From the NCBI GenBank assembly GCA_928721915.1, contig CAKMVZ010000004.1, positions 38,025 through 102,024 of the forward strand: a stretch of 64,000 bases of DNA, read 5' to 3'. The first letter of the stretch is position 1. Each line of letters opens with the position of its first letter. The notes under the pieces were generated by a model. The model worked only from the letters and a program-made list of their open reading frames with translations, did no database searches and was not told where the DNA came from. Of the stretch, positions 18,664-27,794 are shown piece by piece. Source of the stretch: an uncultured Clostridia bacterium (lineage in GTDB: Bacteria; Bacillota; Clostridia; TANB77; CAG-508). The translations under genes and the position numbers were made by a program.

Positions 18664-19619
18664 TTATAAAATTTCTGTTGGAGTTTTAGGTATCAAAGTT
18701 AAATTATCTACTATATTTTCGTTCTCAATATAGGGACAATTTATAATTCCATTAGCATAAAAGTTTTGCTTTATTGACTCATTATATATTGTTAAAGTGG
18801 CATTATCATATTCGCCATTTGAAATTTTTGTATTAGAGAATACAAAATAATCTTCTTGTAATTTTTCTAATTCTTGTTTAGTAATTGCTTCTTTATAAAT
18901 AAAACCTACATTATTATTTCGTAGTATTTCATATAAATATTCAATATAATCTTTACTACTTTTTGAGATAAATTCTTCTGTAAATTTAACATTTGTTATA
19001 TCAATATTGTAGTTTTTATCTCGCTTAATTTCGATTGTATCAATCAATCTTTTGATTAATTCTTTTTTTGATTTTCTATTTAAACTATCAAAAACAAATG
19101 AAAAACCTATCTTATTTCTGAATATAACTTCGTCTTTTTCAATAATACAATCTATCTTTTTCAATAATTCGATTGTATATTCTTTAAAATCATTATTAGG
19201 ATCAATCTGTTGTTTTTTCTTGTTTAAATTTTCGATTTCCTTTTTGATAATATCATTTTTATAGTTAATTGTTTCAATATTTAGAGTAGAACTCAAATAC
19301 AAATCAACTAACTTCTTTTCTTGCACTTTCAACTTTTCAATAGCTTTTTCTATATCTTTAATATCTTTTGTTTTAGTAGAATTACATACTATAATTTCAT
19401 TATCCATATCATACATATATCTTGTTAGTTCGTTCAAAATTCTAACTAATTTCTGTTCTATTTTATCAGAACTATAATGTATTCCTTTTGATTTAGAATT
19501 ATGGTTTTTACAAGTTAAATGATAGTAAACTTTTTCTTTTGGTGTTTCACTATATTTAAAAGAATTTGTAGAAGATAAAATTTTTCCACAAGTAGGACAT
19601 CTCACAATTCCAGTAAATA
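18664..19619 (-). pseudogene. Large serine recombinase, C-terminal half only
   Basis: Read on the - strand the frame begins after a TAG with HIHLFTGIVRCPTCGK, which is the interior of a large serine recombinase (the zinc-ribbon start normally preceded by the recombinase domain). About 315 residues remain: zinc-ribbon Cys pairs, a coiled coil and the C-terminal tail. The catalytic N-terminal domain with its active Ser is absent, so it cannot recombine DNA. It lies right beside the tRNA-Gly genes and marks the accessory island at 12.6-19.6 kb as an old integration. Confidence 0.75.
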
Positions 19620-19668
19620 AATGAATATGTCCTCCTTTCTAGTCAAGAGAACATATTAGTTTTATACG

Positions 19669-19710
19669 AAAAAACAACCTACAAACTTTATAGTTCGTAA
19701 GTTGTTATAA
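19669..19710 (-). terminator. Terminator of the variant tRNA-Gly
   Basis: On the - strand AACAAC, TAC and AAC pair with GTT, GTA and GTTGTT with two mismatches, followed by a T run, a few bases after the CCA end of the tRNA. Confidence 0.6.
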
Positions 19711-19712
19711 TT

Positions 19713-19786
19713 TGGAGCGGGTAGCGAGAATCGAACTCGCGCGACCAGGTCGGAAGCATGGCATTCTTCCACTAAATTATACCCGC
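19713..19786 (-). tRNA. Variant tRNA-Gly with four-base anticodon UCCG; candidate CGGN decoder
   Basis: 74 nt with encoded CCA. Acceptor GCGGGTA/TACCCGC, D and T arms (GCGAG/CTCGC, loop TTCGATT) are intact. G1-C72, C2-G71, G3-C70, discriminator U73 and C35/C36 are the glycine identity elements known from E. coli. The anticodon arm reads CCATG CTTCCGA CCTGG. As a 7-nt loop this is anticodon UCC with G37 and a U30 x C40 mismatch. If U30 bulges and G31 pairs with C40, the loop becomes 8 nt, CU-UCCG-AC, centred on UCCG, the exact complement of CGGA. Expanded 8-nt loops are the classic form of +1 frameshift-suppressor tRNAs. The neighbouring tRNA-Gly has the normal CTTCCAA loop. Quadruplet decoding is inference, backed by 14 CGGN sites. 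Confidence 0.9.
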
Positions 19787-19799
19787 ATTTATTTTTTAT

Positions 19800-19828
19800 A
19801 TTATATATGTAAAATTTGTTTTTGACAA
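19800..19828 (-). promoter_or_regulatory. Promoter of the variant tRNA-Gly
   Basis: On the - strand TTGTCA (19828-19823), a 17-base spacer and TATAAT (19805-19800), about 14 bases before the tRNA. A near-consensus promoter implies the variant tRNA is strongly expressed. Confidence 0.75.
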
Positions 19829-19847
19829 GAAATTTTATTAAAGTTTT

Positions 19848-19893
19848 ATAAAAAAAGCCATCATACTAGACTTTTCTAATACAATGACTAATT
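19848..19893 (-). terminator. Terminator of the standard tRNA-Gly
   Basis: On the - strand AGTCATTGTATTA pairs with TAGTATGATGGCT through several G.U pairs and ends in TTTTTTT, just after the CCA end. It makes the two tRNAs separate transcription units. Confidence 0.55.
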
Positions 19894-19896
19894 TTT

Positions 19897-19970
<74 letters not shown>

Positions 19971-20001
19971 ATTTATACTTATTTTCCCTTGACAAGTATA
20001 G

Positions 20002-20030
20002 ATTATAAAGTATTTTTTTAAATTTGTCAA
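20002..20030 (-). promoter_or_regulatory. Promoter of the standard tRNA-Gly
   Basis: On the - strand TTGACA (20030-20025), a 17-base spacer and TATAAT (20007-20002): a perfect consensus. Confidence 0.8.
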
Positions 20031-20187
20031 TACAAAATTATAATTTTTTTATAAAAAATCTATAAATTTTTGAATAAGTATTTAAAAATAAATTATAAAA
20101 AGCGTTGAACTTCTTATTTTGCTATGTTATAATGGCTTAAATTTAAAGTATAATATAATAATTCTTTTTAATTTGGAGGTATAAGCT

Positions 20188-20886
20188 TTGTTTAATGTAA
20201 ATAATGAATTAATTAATTTAGTAGACAAAGACTTTAAGAGTTTTAATGAAAAATTAATACCTGATACAAATAGAGAGTTACTTGGAATTAGAATACCAGC
20301 TCTTAGAAATTTAGCTAAAAAAATTGTAAAACAAGAGGATTGGAAAGAATGGCTTGAATCAGCATCTGATAAATATTTTGAAGAAATTCTTTTGCAAGGG
20401 TTAGTTATAGCATATGCCAAAGGCGATTTTAAAACAAAAATATCTTTAATAGAAAAATTTATTCCAAAGATGGATAGCTGGGCAATTACTGATTCATTTG
20501 TACCAACTTTAAAAATAAGAAAATCTGAATTAGAATTAGTATTTGACTTTATAAATCCATATCTTAATTCTAATAAAGAGTATGAAATTAGATTTGGAAT
20601 TATAATGCTTTTAGATTATTTTATTGTAGATGATTATGTAGAAAAAGTAATTGAAATTTTAGATAAAATAAATCATGAAGGATATTATGTTAAAATGGCA
20701 GTTGCTTGGTGTTTAGCTGAAATTGGCATAAAATATAATGATTTATTAATGGAATATTTAAATGGTAAAAATAATTTAGATGATTTTACTTTTAATAAAA
20801 CTTTACAAAAAATGATTGAGTCATATAGAATTTCTAAAGAACAAAAAGAAGTTTTAAGAAAAATGAAAAGAAAAAATAATAAGTGA
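20188..20886 (+). CDS. DNA alkylation repair protein (AlkD-like HEAT-repeat glycosylase)
   Basis: 232 residues, all helical, with the AlkD signatures RIPALRNLAKK, SWAITDSF and YVKMAVAWCLAE. AlkD-family proteins excise bulky or cationic alkylpurines. The start is a TTG with TTGGAGG 9 bases upstream; no in-frame ATG fits. The coaD-like gene follows after 19 bases, so the two and the next gene may be one transcript. Confidence 0.88.
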   Translation: MFNVNNELINLVDKDFKSFNEKLIPDTNRELLGIRIPALRNLAKKIVKQEDWKEWLESASDKYFEEILLQGLVIAYAKGDFKTKISLIEKFIPKMDSWAITDSFVPTLKIRKSELELVFDFINPYLNSNKEYEIRFGIIMLLDYFIVDDYVEKVIEILDKINHEGYYVKMAVAWCLAEIGIKYNDLLMEYLNGKNNLDDFTFNKTLQKMIESYRISKEQKEVLRKMKRKNNK

Positions 20887-20905
20887 TTATATAGAGGCGA
20901 TAAAT

Positions 20906-21370
20906 ATGAAAATTGGTTTTTATGCAGGGAGTTTTGACCCTTTTACAAATGGTCATTTACATGTTGTTAGGGAGTCTGCAAAATTATTTGATAAAGTAAT
21001 TGTTGGAATTGGAATTCAACCAAATAAAATTCCTAGATTTGATAAAAATATTATGAAAAATGGAATAGAAGCTGTACTAAAAAATGAAAACATAACAAAT
21101 ACAGAGGTTATAATTTATGATAATCTTTCAGTTGATACTGCTAAAAAATATAATGCTACATTTTTGATTCGTGGAGTTAGAAATGGTATGGATTATCAAT
21201 ATGAAGAAAATTTAGCTTCCATAAATGAAGAACTTTCTGGGATAGATACAATTTATATAAGAAGTGGAAATCTAGGAAATATAAGTTCAAGCATGGTAAT
21301 GGAACTTTTAGAACATAATAAAGATGTATCGAAATATTTACCTAAAGAGATTCTAGAGATTATAAAATAA
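20906..21370 (+). CDS. coaD: Pantetheine-phosphate adenylyltransferase
   Basis: 154 residues, normal for CoaD. Nucleotidyl transferase motif GSFDPFTNGH (TxGH) at the N terminus, RGVRNGMDYQYE in the middle and the C-terminal ISSSMV motif. It transfers AMP to 4'-phosphopantetheine, the fourth step of coenzyme A synthesis. RBS is weak (GAGGCG). Flanked by the AlkD-like and PrdX-like genes on the same strand. Confidence 0.92.
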   Translation: MKIGFYAGSFDPFTNGHLHVVRESAKLFDKVIVGIGIQPNKIPRFDKNIMKNGIEAVLKNENITNTEVIIYDNLSVDTAKKYNATFLIRGVRNGMDYQYEENLASINEELSGIDTIYIRSGNLGNISSSMVMELLEHNKDVSKYLPKEILEIIK

Positions 21371-21384
21371 GAAAGGTTTAAAGT

Positions 21385-21876
21385 ATGGATAAAAATGAAG
21401 TTTATGAATATTTAAAAAAAGAAAAAATATATTATGAAGTTACTGAACATGAGGCTGTTTATAATATGGAAGAATTAAAAAAAGTTGAACTTCCTTATCC
21501 TGAGGCAGACGCAAAAAATTTATTTGTAAGGGATGATAAAAAGAAAAATTATTATCTTATAACTGTTAAAGGTGATAAAAGAGTTAATTTAAAAGACTTT
21601 CAAGAAAAAAATGGAACACGTCGCTTAAGTTTTGCTTCAAGTGATGATTTAATGAATATTTTAAAGTTGATTCCTGGAGCTGTTACACCTTTAGGTATTT
21701 TAAATGATGATGATAGAAAAGTTACTTTTTACATTGATAAAGATTTTAAAAATGAGCCAAATTTAATAGGAGTTCATCCAAATGATAATACAGCTACTGT
21801 ATGGCTTAAAACAGATGACTTAATAAATATAATTGAAAATCATGGGAATACAGTTAATATAGTAGAAATAAATTAA
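21385..21876 (+). CDS. Prolyl-tRNA editing protein (YbaK/PrdX/ProX family)
   Basis: 163 residues. A YbaK-fold deacylase with TEHEAVYN, AKNLFVRDD, VKGDKRVNLK and PGAVTPLGI motifs, as in PrdX/ProXp-ala, which hydrolyse mischarged Ala- or Cys-tRNA-Pro. RBS GAAAGG. It ends within the bidirectional terminator shared with the convergent XRE gene. Confidence 0.88.
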   Translation: MDKNEVYEYLKKEKIYYEVTEHEAVYNMEELKKVELPYPEADAKNLFVRDDKKKNYYLITVKGDKRVNLKDFQEKNGTRRLSFASSDDLMNILKLIPGAVTPLGILNDDDRKVTFYIDKDFKNEPNLIGVHPNDNTATVWLKTDDLINIIENHGNTVNIVEIN

Positions 21877-21905
21877 AAATCACAGTTTAAATATCTGTGA
21901 TTTTT
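21875..21905. terminator. Bidirectional terminator
   Basis: AAAAATCACAG (21875-21885) pairs perfectly with CTGTGATTTTT (21895-21905). It abuts the stop of the PrdX-like gene on one side and, on the other, the stop at 21904-21906 that is reached only when the XRE gene is read with CGGA as one codon. Confidence 0.85.
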
Positions 21906-23360
21906 ATATTCCAAATTCTTGAGCTCCAATAATTTTTCCGAAGCTTTTTATCAACGTAAATTGTAATACCATTTCCTAAATAATCTTCATAGCTAATTAA
22001 ATATGCATCTATTTTATTAGGATATTCTTGAAAAGTTTCATCAGTATTTTTAGAAAAATAATTATTAGGAAATATTAATTCTTCTTTAATTGTTTCTGTA
22101 GCTGAGTCATACATTAAATTTGCATGAGAGTTTTTTAAACCTTCTTTTCCAATTTGTAAGGCTTTTTCTTTTGAGATTACAGAAGAGGCTAAATTATAAT
22201 TTTTAAAGAAGTCATCAAAATTAGTTGCAAAGATATTAGTGTCTAAAGTAGAGTATGTATATTCAGATTTTGTAGAAATTGTATTATAAATACAATCAGT
22301 ATTTACGATTTTACTTACTATTAATACATGTGCTGTAAACTTTGAATCCTTAGAATTTATAGCATTATATGTAAAATAAATACTTCCGTGGGTTTACTTT
22401 TATAGAAATATCATAATCCATATTAATTGTTAAAATAATTTTATTTTTTTCAAAAGTTTTTTCTGTAATATCTTGATTAATTGAAAGATTATATAGTTTT
22501 TTAAAATTATTATAATCTTCTATATTATCAATTTTTACTTGATAAATATTTTTATTGATTTGCTTTAGAGAATCAGTAAACTCTGGTGTTTCTATAACAT
22601 TTTCAGATATAAATTCTCTGTATTCTAATTTATATGAAGTTTTATTTTTAGTTAAATTATCTAAAATTGTACAAATTTTATCTAAATTTAAAATTTTATT
22701 TGTACAAACTCTGCCACCATTATCTGCTAGTCTAATAACAGCTTGGTTGTTATTATTAGATAATTGAATTATATAATTTTTGCTAATAGTTTTATAGTCA
22801 AATTCAAGAAATGTTGAATTTTTATGAATATTATCTATTTCTTCATTAGTTAAATACATGCCAGAATCTGTATAACTAGTAATTGATTTTTGTAATATGC
22901 CTTTTAAATCAGAGTATTCTTCTGTGCCATTTAAAAATTCATAGTAATTATTTTTTGAATCTTTATATATTATTCTATCAGGACTTGCAATTTTAGTTCC
23001 AACATACACTTCAGCTAAATCTTCTTGAGTAATAACAGTATCTTGATTATTTGATTTAATTCCAAATATAATAGACAAAATAATAATTATTATTAAAACT
23101 AAAATAATAGTTAAATTTATGTAATTTTTACTAACTTTTTGTTCATTATCTTTTATTTTATTGTCTATTAAATTAGAAACAGGAATATTAAATAAATTTG
23201 CAATAGAATTTAACATTTCAATATCAGGCATACTAATTCCACGTTCCCATTTTGAAATAGCTTTATCAGTAATATGAAGTTTTTCTCCTAATTCTTTTTG
23301 AGTCATATTAGTTTTTTGTCTTAAATTTTTTATCATTTTTCCTAATTCTTGGTTAGTCAT
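21904..23360 (-). CDS. XRE-family regulator with membrane and extracellular domains; two CGGA quadruplets
   Basis: 484 residues when two CGGA units are read as Gly. Residues 1-65: XRE helix-turn-helix (TQKELGEKLHITDKAISKWERG). One membrane segment at about 78-98. The rest is extracytoplasmic. In triplets the frame stops at 22365 after VNPRKYLFYI. Reading CGGA (22388-22385) as Gly325 gives VNPGSIYFTYNAINSK and continues without stops. At the second site (21940-21937, Gly474) triplets give an unlikely tail (LRKNYWSSR), whereas the quadruplet gives DKKLGKIIGAQEFGI and a stop at 21904, right at the terminator. Likely a membrane-linked transcriptional regulator; ligand unknown. Confidence 0.8.
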
Positions 23361-23568
23361 AAAACAAATCTCTTTTCTTAATATAATTTATTATAAAATT
23401 TTATCATTTAACTTTATTTTTATCAATCTACTTTTGGTAGAATTATGATTAATTTTTATAAATTTTAATTATAATTTAAAACAAAATTTCGCCAGAAACT
23501 ATTGAAAAAATATTCTTAATATGATATAAAATAAATGCAAAAAAGTTTAAATAAAGAAGGACGTAATT

Positions 23569-24294
23569 ATGCATAGTGAATTTTCAAGAACTCAAATGTT
23601 GATTGGAAAGAACGGAATAGAAAAACTAAATAATTCTAAAATTGCTATATTTGGAATTGGTGGTGTAGGCTCTTATGTTGTAGAAGGACTTGCAAGAGCA
23701 GGAATTGGTAAATTTATTTTGGTTGATAGTGACAGAGTTGATATAACTAATATTAATAGACAAATTATTGCAAATGTAAATACAATTGGAGAACCTAAAG
23801 TTCAAGTTTCTAAAAAAAGAATTTTAGAAATAAATTCAAATGCAAAAGTAGAAATATTTCAAGAATTTTTTATGCCTAGTAGTAGAGAAATTTTTGATAA
23901 TTCTTGTGATTATGTTATTGATTGTGTTGATACAATTACGGCCAAAATAGAAATTATAATGAGAGCAAAAAAATTAAATATTCCTATTATTTCTTGCATG
24001 GGAACAGGAAATAAACTTGATCCTACTAAATTTGAAGTAACTGATATTTATAAAACTCAGAATTGTCCACTTGCTAAAGTTATGAGAAAAGAGCTAAAGA
24101 ATAGGGGAGTAAAAGAATTAAAAGTAGTTTATTCTAAAGAACTACCAATGCAACCTGAAAAAGTAGAAAATTGTGAGAATCATAAAGAAAATGCAAAAAA
24201 ACAAATTCCAGGAAGTATTTCATTTGTACCATCTGTAGCAGGTTTAATTGTTGCAGGGGAGGTTGTTAGAGATATTTTAGGAATTAAAAGATAA
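23569..24294 (+). CDS. tcdA: tRNA threonylcarbamoyladenosine dehydratase (ThiF/E1-like)
   Basis: 241 residues. E1-like adenylating fold: FGIGGVGSYVVEGLARAG (ATP-binding Gly-rich motif), DSDRVDITNINRQ and VDTITAKIE, then a Cys-rich loop and KQIPGSISFVPSVAGL near the end. TcdA cyclises t6A37 of ANN-decoding tRNAs to ct6A. RBS GAAGGA. A weak terminator-like hairpin (GGTTT/AAACC then T run, about 24311-24335) follows. Confidence 0.9.
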   Translation: MHSEFSRTQMLIGKNGIEKLNNSKIAIFGIGGVGSYVVEGLARAGIGKFILVDSDRVDITNINRQIIANVNTIGEPKVQVSKKRILEINSNAKVEIFQEFFMPSSREIFDNSCDYVIDCVDTITAKIEIIMRAKKLNIPIISCMGTGNKLDPTKFEVTDIYKTQNCPLAKVMRKELKNRGVKELKVVYSKELPMQPEKVENCENHKENAKKQIPGSISFVPSVAGLIVAGEVVRDILGIKR

Positions 24295-24372
24295 ATAATT
24301 AAATAGGATTGGTTTATAGGTAAAACCTTTTTATTTAAAAACCTAAATATATAAAATAAATGGAGAAAAAAG

Positions 24373-24951
24373 ATGAAAATTATATTAGCTTCAGGCTCAC
24401 CTAGAAGAAAAGAATTATTAAGTATGTTTGTTCCAAATTTTGAGATAATGGTTAGTAATGCAGATGAAAGTTTAATAGATAACTTAACTCCAGAAGAACA
24501 AGTTACAAGATTAGCATATTTAAAAGCTAAAAGCGTTTATGATAGTTTAGATTGGGATAGAATTGTAATAGGCTCTGATACTATGGTTTATAAAAATAAT
24601 AAACTTTTTGGAAAACCAAAATCAAAAGAACATGCAAAAGAAATGATAAAAGAGCTTTTAAGCGGAGATAAATCACATTATGTTGTTACAGGTTTAAGTG
24701 TTCTTATAAAAGATGGTGATATAGAAAAAGAATTTAAAACTTATGATAAGTCAAAAGTATATTTTACAGATATTACTGATGAAGAAATAGACAAATGGAT
24801 AGATTCAGGAAAAGCAATGGATAAAGCTGGTGCTTATGCAATTCAAGATGAATTTGGAGTATTCCTTGATAAAATTGAAGGAAATTATTCAACTGTTGTT
24901 GGGCTACCAATACATAAATTATATGAGATTATAAAAGATTATATAGATTAG
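24373..24951 (+). CDS. maf: Maf family nucleoside triphosphate pyrophosphatase
   Basis: 192 residues. Maf signature ASGSPRRKELL at the N terminus, SDTMVYKNNKLFGKP and the C-terminal KAGAYAIQDEFG and YSTVVGLPI motifs. Maf proteins hydrolyse dTTP/UTP or modified nucleotides to monophosphates. RBS TGGAG. Followed by a convergent terminator. Confidence 0.93.
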   Translation: MKIILASGSPRRKELLSMFVPNFEIMVSNADESLIDNLTPEEQVTRLAYLKAKSVYDSLDWDRIVIGSDTMVYKNNKLFGKPKSKEHAKEMIKELLSGDKSHYVVTGLSVLIKDGDIEKEFKTYDKSKVYFTDITDEEIDKWIDSGKAMDKAGAYAIQDEFGVFLDKIEGNYSTVVGLPIHKLYEIIKDYID

Positions 24952-24996
24952 TTTTTAATTTAAAAATATAGAATAGATTTAATAAATAAAAAAATA

Positions 24997-25037
24997 GGAA
25001 GTGACGCTAAAATTTTAAGTTTAAACGTCACTTCCTT
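24997..25037. terminator. Bidirectional terminator
   Basis: GGAAGTGACG (24997-25006) pairs perfectly with CGTCACTTCC (25026-25035), with an additional A/T inner stem. It separates maf from the convergent NAD locus. Confidence 0.8.
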
Positions 25038-25057
25038 AAAATTTAAAAAAGATTTTT

Positions 25058-25720
25058 TTATTTTCTTTTTAAAGCAGAGAGCTTTTTTTCATAATCTTCT
25101 TTTTCAAATTTTTGATAAACTTTAAAAAAGTTTTCAATGGTTAAATTTGTTTTAATTTGTGCATAAATTTTTTTGTAAGCAGAAACTTTCATTATTTTGT
25201 TTCTAATTTCATCATACATATTGTGAATTAAATTTGGAGTTACTTTTTCCCAGTTTTCTCTATCATCTATGACAATTAATCCTCTTACATATGTTCCAGA
25301 TATTTCGTCTCTTGGAATAAAAAGTTCATAAGTTTCAGGAATATCTTTAGGATTAAACCATGTTCTTTTTGTTGGATCATTTCCATAAATAATTAAATCT
25401 GTAAAGCAACCTAAATGTCTGGTTACTTCTGATTTTACGAATTCTCCCCAGGAAAAGTCGTTATTTAATTCATTTTTTAAATCATTTATTCCTTTGATCA
25501 GTAGCTCGTTTTCTCCAAGTTCAGGATAAGAACTTCTAATTAGTGCTATTCTAGTTTTAATATCTAGTGGATTACGAATAGTTCCTGATTCTTGTGCAGA
25601 ACCAACTAATACTAAAGTTTTATTGCATCGTTTTAAAGATTCATTTATTAATTTACAATGCCCAATATGTATAGGATCAAATCTTCCGATTACTAATCCA
25701 TTTTTATATAGTTTTTCCAT
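25058..25720 (-). CDS. Nicotinamide/nicotinate-nucleotide adenylyltransferase
   Basis: 220 residues from the ATG at 25720 (GAAAGGA upstream). Nucleotidyltransferase motif GRFDPIHIGH at 12-21 and SGTYVRG towards the C-terminal third (ISxxxxR equivalent). Closest in style to NadM or the NadR adenylyltransferase domain: it would join NMN or NaMN to ATP. It is the third gene after pncB and nadE on the - strand and supplies the step between them. Its C-terminal ~50 residues are a basic helical extension. Confidence 0.85.
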   Translation of the reverse strand: MEKLYKNGLVIGRFDPIHIGHCKLINESLKRCNKTLVLVGSAQESGTIRNPLDIKTRIALIRSSYPELGENELLIKGINDLKNELNNDFSWGEFVKSEVTRHLGCFTDLIIYGNDPTKRTWFNPKDIPETYELFIPRDEISGTYVRGLIVIDDRENWEKVTPNLIHNMYDEIRNKIMKVSAYKKIYAQIKTNLTIENFFKVYQKFEKEDYEKKLSALKRK

Positions 25721-25735
25721 TGAAATCCTTTCTTC

Positions 25736-25765
25736 CAAGGAGCGTAAAAAATATTACGCTCCTTG
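25736..25765 (-). other. Intercistronic hairpin between nadE and the adenylyltransferase gene
   Basis: CAAGGAGCGTAA (25736-25747) pairs perfectly with TTACGCTCCTTG (25754-25765). No T run follows on the - strand, so it is more likely an mRNA processing or stability element than a terminator. Confidence 0.5.
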
Positions 25766-25789
25766 ATACAAACAAATAAACAGTTACTT

Positions 25790-27715
25790 TTAAACTTGCC
25801 AGTTTGATAAATCAACGTCGGCAGGCATTCTCTTATCACCTCTAGGAGAAATGCTAACTGTACCAACTTTTGGCCCATCAGGAAGGCAATTCCTTTTAAA
25901 TTGATTTCTAGAATGTCTTTTAATAAAATCATTCCAACGTTCTAAGATTTCAGATTCACTGTACTTTCCGTCAAAAGCAATACAAGCTAAAAAGATGATT
26001 TTTTCGCCACTAAACCTCTTTCTTTCCATGTTATAAATGAAAAAGTCGATGAGCTCATATTTTCCAACAGTATCCTCGGTTTTTTGTGTGACTTCTGTTC
26101 CATCTGTTGGAAGCAGTTCTGGACTTATTGGCGTATCGATTATGTCTAATAGAGTATCAGATAGTTCGACATTTTCGTTTCTTGTATCAGTAGCATACCA
26201 TTCAATGATATATTTTACCAATGTTTTAGGAATAGAGCTATTAACTCCATACATTGACATATGGTCTCCATTGTAGGTACACCAGCCAATCTCAAGTTCC
26301 GATAAATCGCCAGTTCCAATTACTAAGCCACCATTTTTATTGGCAATATCCATAAGAATTTGAGTTCTTTCTCTTGCTTGAACATTTTCATAAGTGATGT
26401 CATGAATTTTAGGGTCATGACCAATATCTTCAAAATGTTGCATACAAGCTTTCTTAATGTCAATTTCTTTAAAGGATATGCCCATCTGTTTACAGATATT
26501 TACAGAATTACCATGTGTCCTCTTTGTTGTTCCAAAGCCTGGCATTGTAATTCCAAGTATTCCTGAGGTGTGAAGACCTAATTTTTTAAAAGCTTCATAT
26601 GTTACTATAAGAGCTAAAGTTGAGTCTAAACCTCCAGAAATACCGATTACCGCTTTTTCCATTCCAGTACTGCTTAATCTTTTGGCAAGTCCTGTAGATT
26701 GAATTGACAAAATTTCTTTGCAGACATGAGACCTTTTATTATTAGTAACAGAAGGTACAAATGGATGCGGATTAACATATCTAGATAATTTACTTTTTGG
26801 TGTGTTTATAATTGACTGACGGAATTTTATTTCTGTAAACTCAAGGTTATTATTTTTATCAGAAAAAGTTTGATTCCACTTTCGTTCATTTGAAATTGCT
26901 TCAATATCGATATCAGCATAAACAATTTCATTTTTTAAGCTATATCTATCAATAGAAACAAGTTCTTTTCCGTTCTCAAAAATGTAACCACTTCCTCCAA
27001 ATACTAAATCACTTGTAGATTCGGCAAAACCTGTGGATGTATATAAATATCCAGAAATAGTCCTTGAACTTTGATTGCTGATAAGTGATTTGCGATAATC
27101 ATTTTTTCCAACAAGTTCATTACTTGAAGAAAGATTTGCAATAATATTTGCTCCTGCTAAGCTTAAGTAAGAACTTGGAGGCACAACTGCCCACAAATCT
27201 TCACAGATTTCTACTCCAAGTTTATATCCAACATTTGAAGAAAAAATTAAATTACCAAAAGGCACATCTTTTCCTAAGAATTGGATAGTTTTTATAGAAA
27301 AATCTGTGTAAGCTTTAAACCATCGTTTTTCATAAAACTCGCCATAATTTGGCAGATATTGTTTAGGAACTATTCCTAATACATTACCTTTTTGAATGGC
27401 AATAGCACAGTTATATAGTGAGTCATTTACAGCTACAGGTGCACCAACAAGAATTAAAATCTCATATTTTTCAGAAAATTCAACTAGATTTTCCAATGCA
27501 ATATAGCTGTCCTCTAAAAGTTTACTGTACTGGAACAAATCTTGACATGTATAGCCAGTTATTGAAAGTTCAGGAAAAACAATTATTTTAGCTTGTTTTT
27601 CAACTTCAGCTTTTTGAATTAATTTTTCCATTTGTGACTCGTTAATGTCAGGGTTTGCAATTTTACCTTCATTTAAAGTAGCAATTGCCACTTTAACAAA
27701 GCCAAAATTTTTCAT
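25790..27715 (-). CDS. nadE: NAD+ synthetase, glutamine-hydrolysing
   Basis: 641 residues, normal for the two-domain type. N-terminal nitrilase-type glutaminase domain (PELSITGYTCQDLF with catalytic Glu, a Lys near 120 and VEICEDLW with the catalytic Cys), then the synthetase domain with the P-loop SGGLDSTLAL. It amidates NaAD to NAD using glutamine. RBS AGGAGGG. Follows pncB on the same strand after a 79-base gap that contains a strong hairpin. Confidence 0.95.
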   Translation of the reverse strand: MKNFGFVKVAIATLNEGKIANPDINESQMEKLIQKAEVEKQAKIIVFPELSITGYTCQDLFQYSKLLEDSYIALENLVEFSEKYEILILVGAPVAVNDSLYNCAIAIQKGNVLGIVPKQYLPNYGEFYEKRWFKAYTDFSIKTIQFLGKDVPFGNLIFSSNVGYKLGVEICEDLWAVVPPSSYLSLAGANIIANLSSSNELVGKNDYRKSLISNQSSRTISGYLYTSTGFAESTSDLVFGGSGYIFENGKELVSIDRYSLKNEIVYADIDIEAISNERKWNQTFSDKNNNLEFTEIKFRQSIINTPKSKLSRYVNPHPFVPSVTNNKRSHVCKEILSIQSTGLAKRLSSTGMEKAVIGISGGLDSTLALIVTYEAFKKLGLHTSGILGITMPGFGTTKRTHGNSVNICKQMGISFKEIDIKKACMQHFEDIGHDPKIHDITYENVQARERTQILMDIANKNGGLVIGTGDLSELEIGWCTYNGDHMSMYGVNSSIPKTLVKYIIEWYATDTRNENVELSDTLLDIIDTPISPELLPTDGTEVTQKTEDTVGKYELIDFFIYNMERKRFSGEKIIFLACIAFDGKYSESEILERWNDFIKRHSRNQFKRNCLPDGPKVGTVSISPRGDKRMPADVDLSNWQV

Positions 27716-27737
27716 AAAATCCCTCCTTTTGGAATTG

Positions 27738-27766
27738 TAGGGGGAGGTTTTAAACCAATCCCCCTA
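27738..27766 (-). other. Hairpin in the pncB-nadE gap
   Basis: TAGGGGGA plus GGTTT pair with AACC plus TCCCCCTA with small internal mismatches. It is GC-rich in an AT-rich gap and lies upstream of the nadE RBS; possibly an mRNA stability element or weak attenuator. Confidence 0.5.
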
Positions 27767-27794
27767 TGTTAAAAAAAGTTACATCAAAATTTAC

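Noticed and set aside
19713..19786. Variant tRNA as a decaying pseudogene
   Set aside because: Acceptor, D and T arms are fully paired, glycine identity bases and CCA are kept, and promoter and terminator are intact.
25693..25932. Short - strand ORF across the nadE end
   Set aside because: It overlaps the conserved nadE C terminus and a hairpin in another frame and has no family features.
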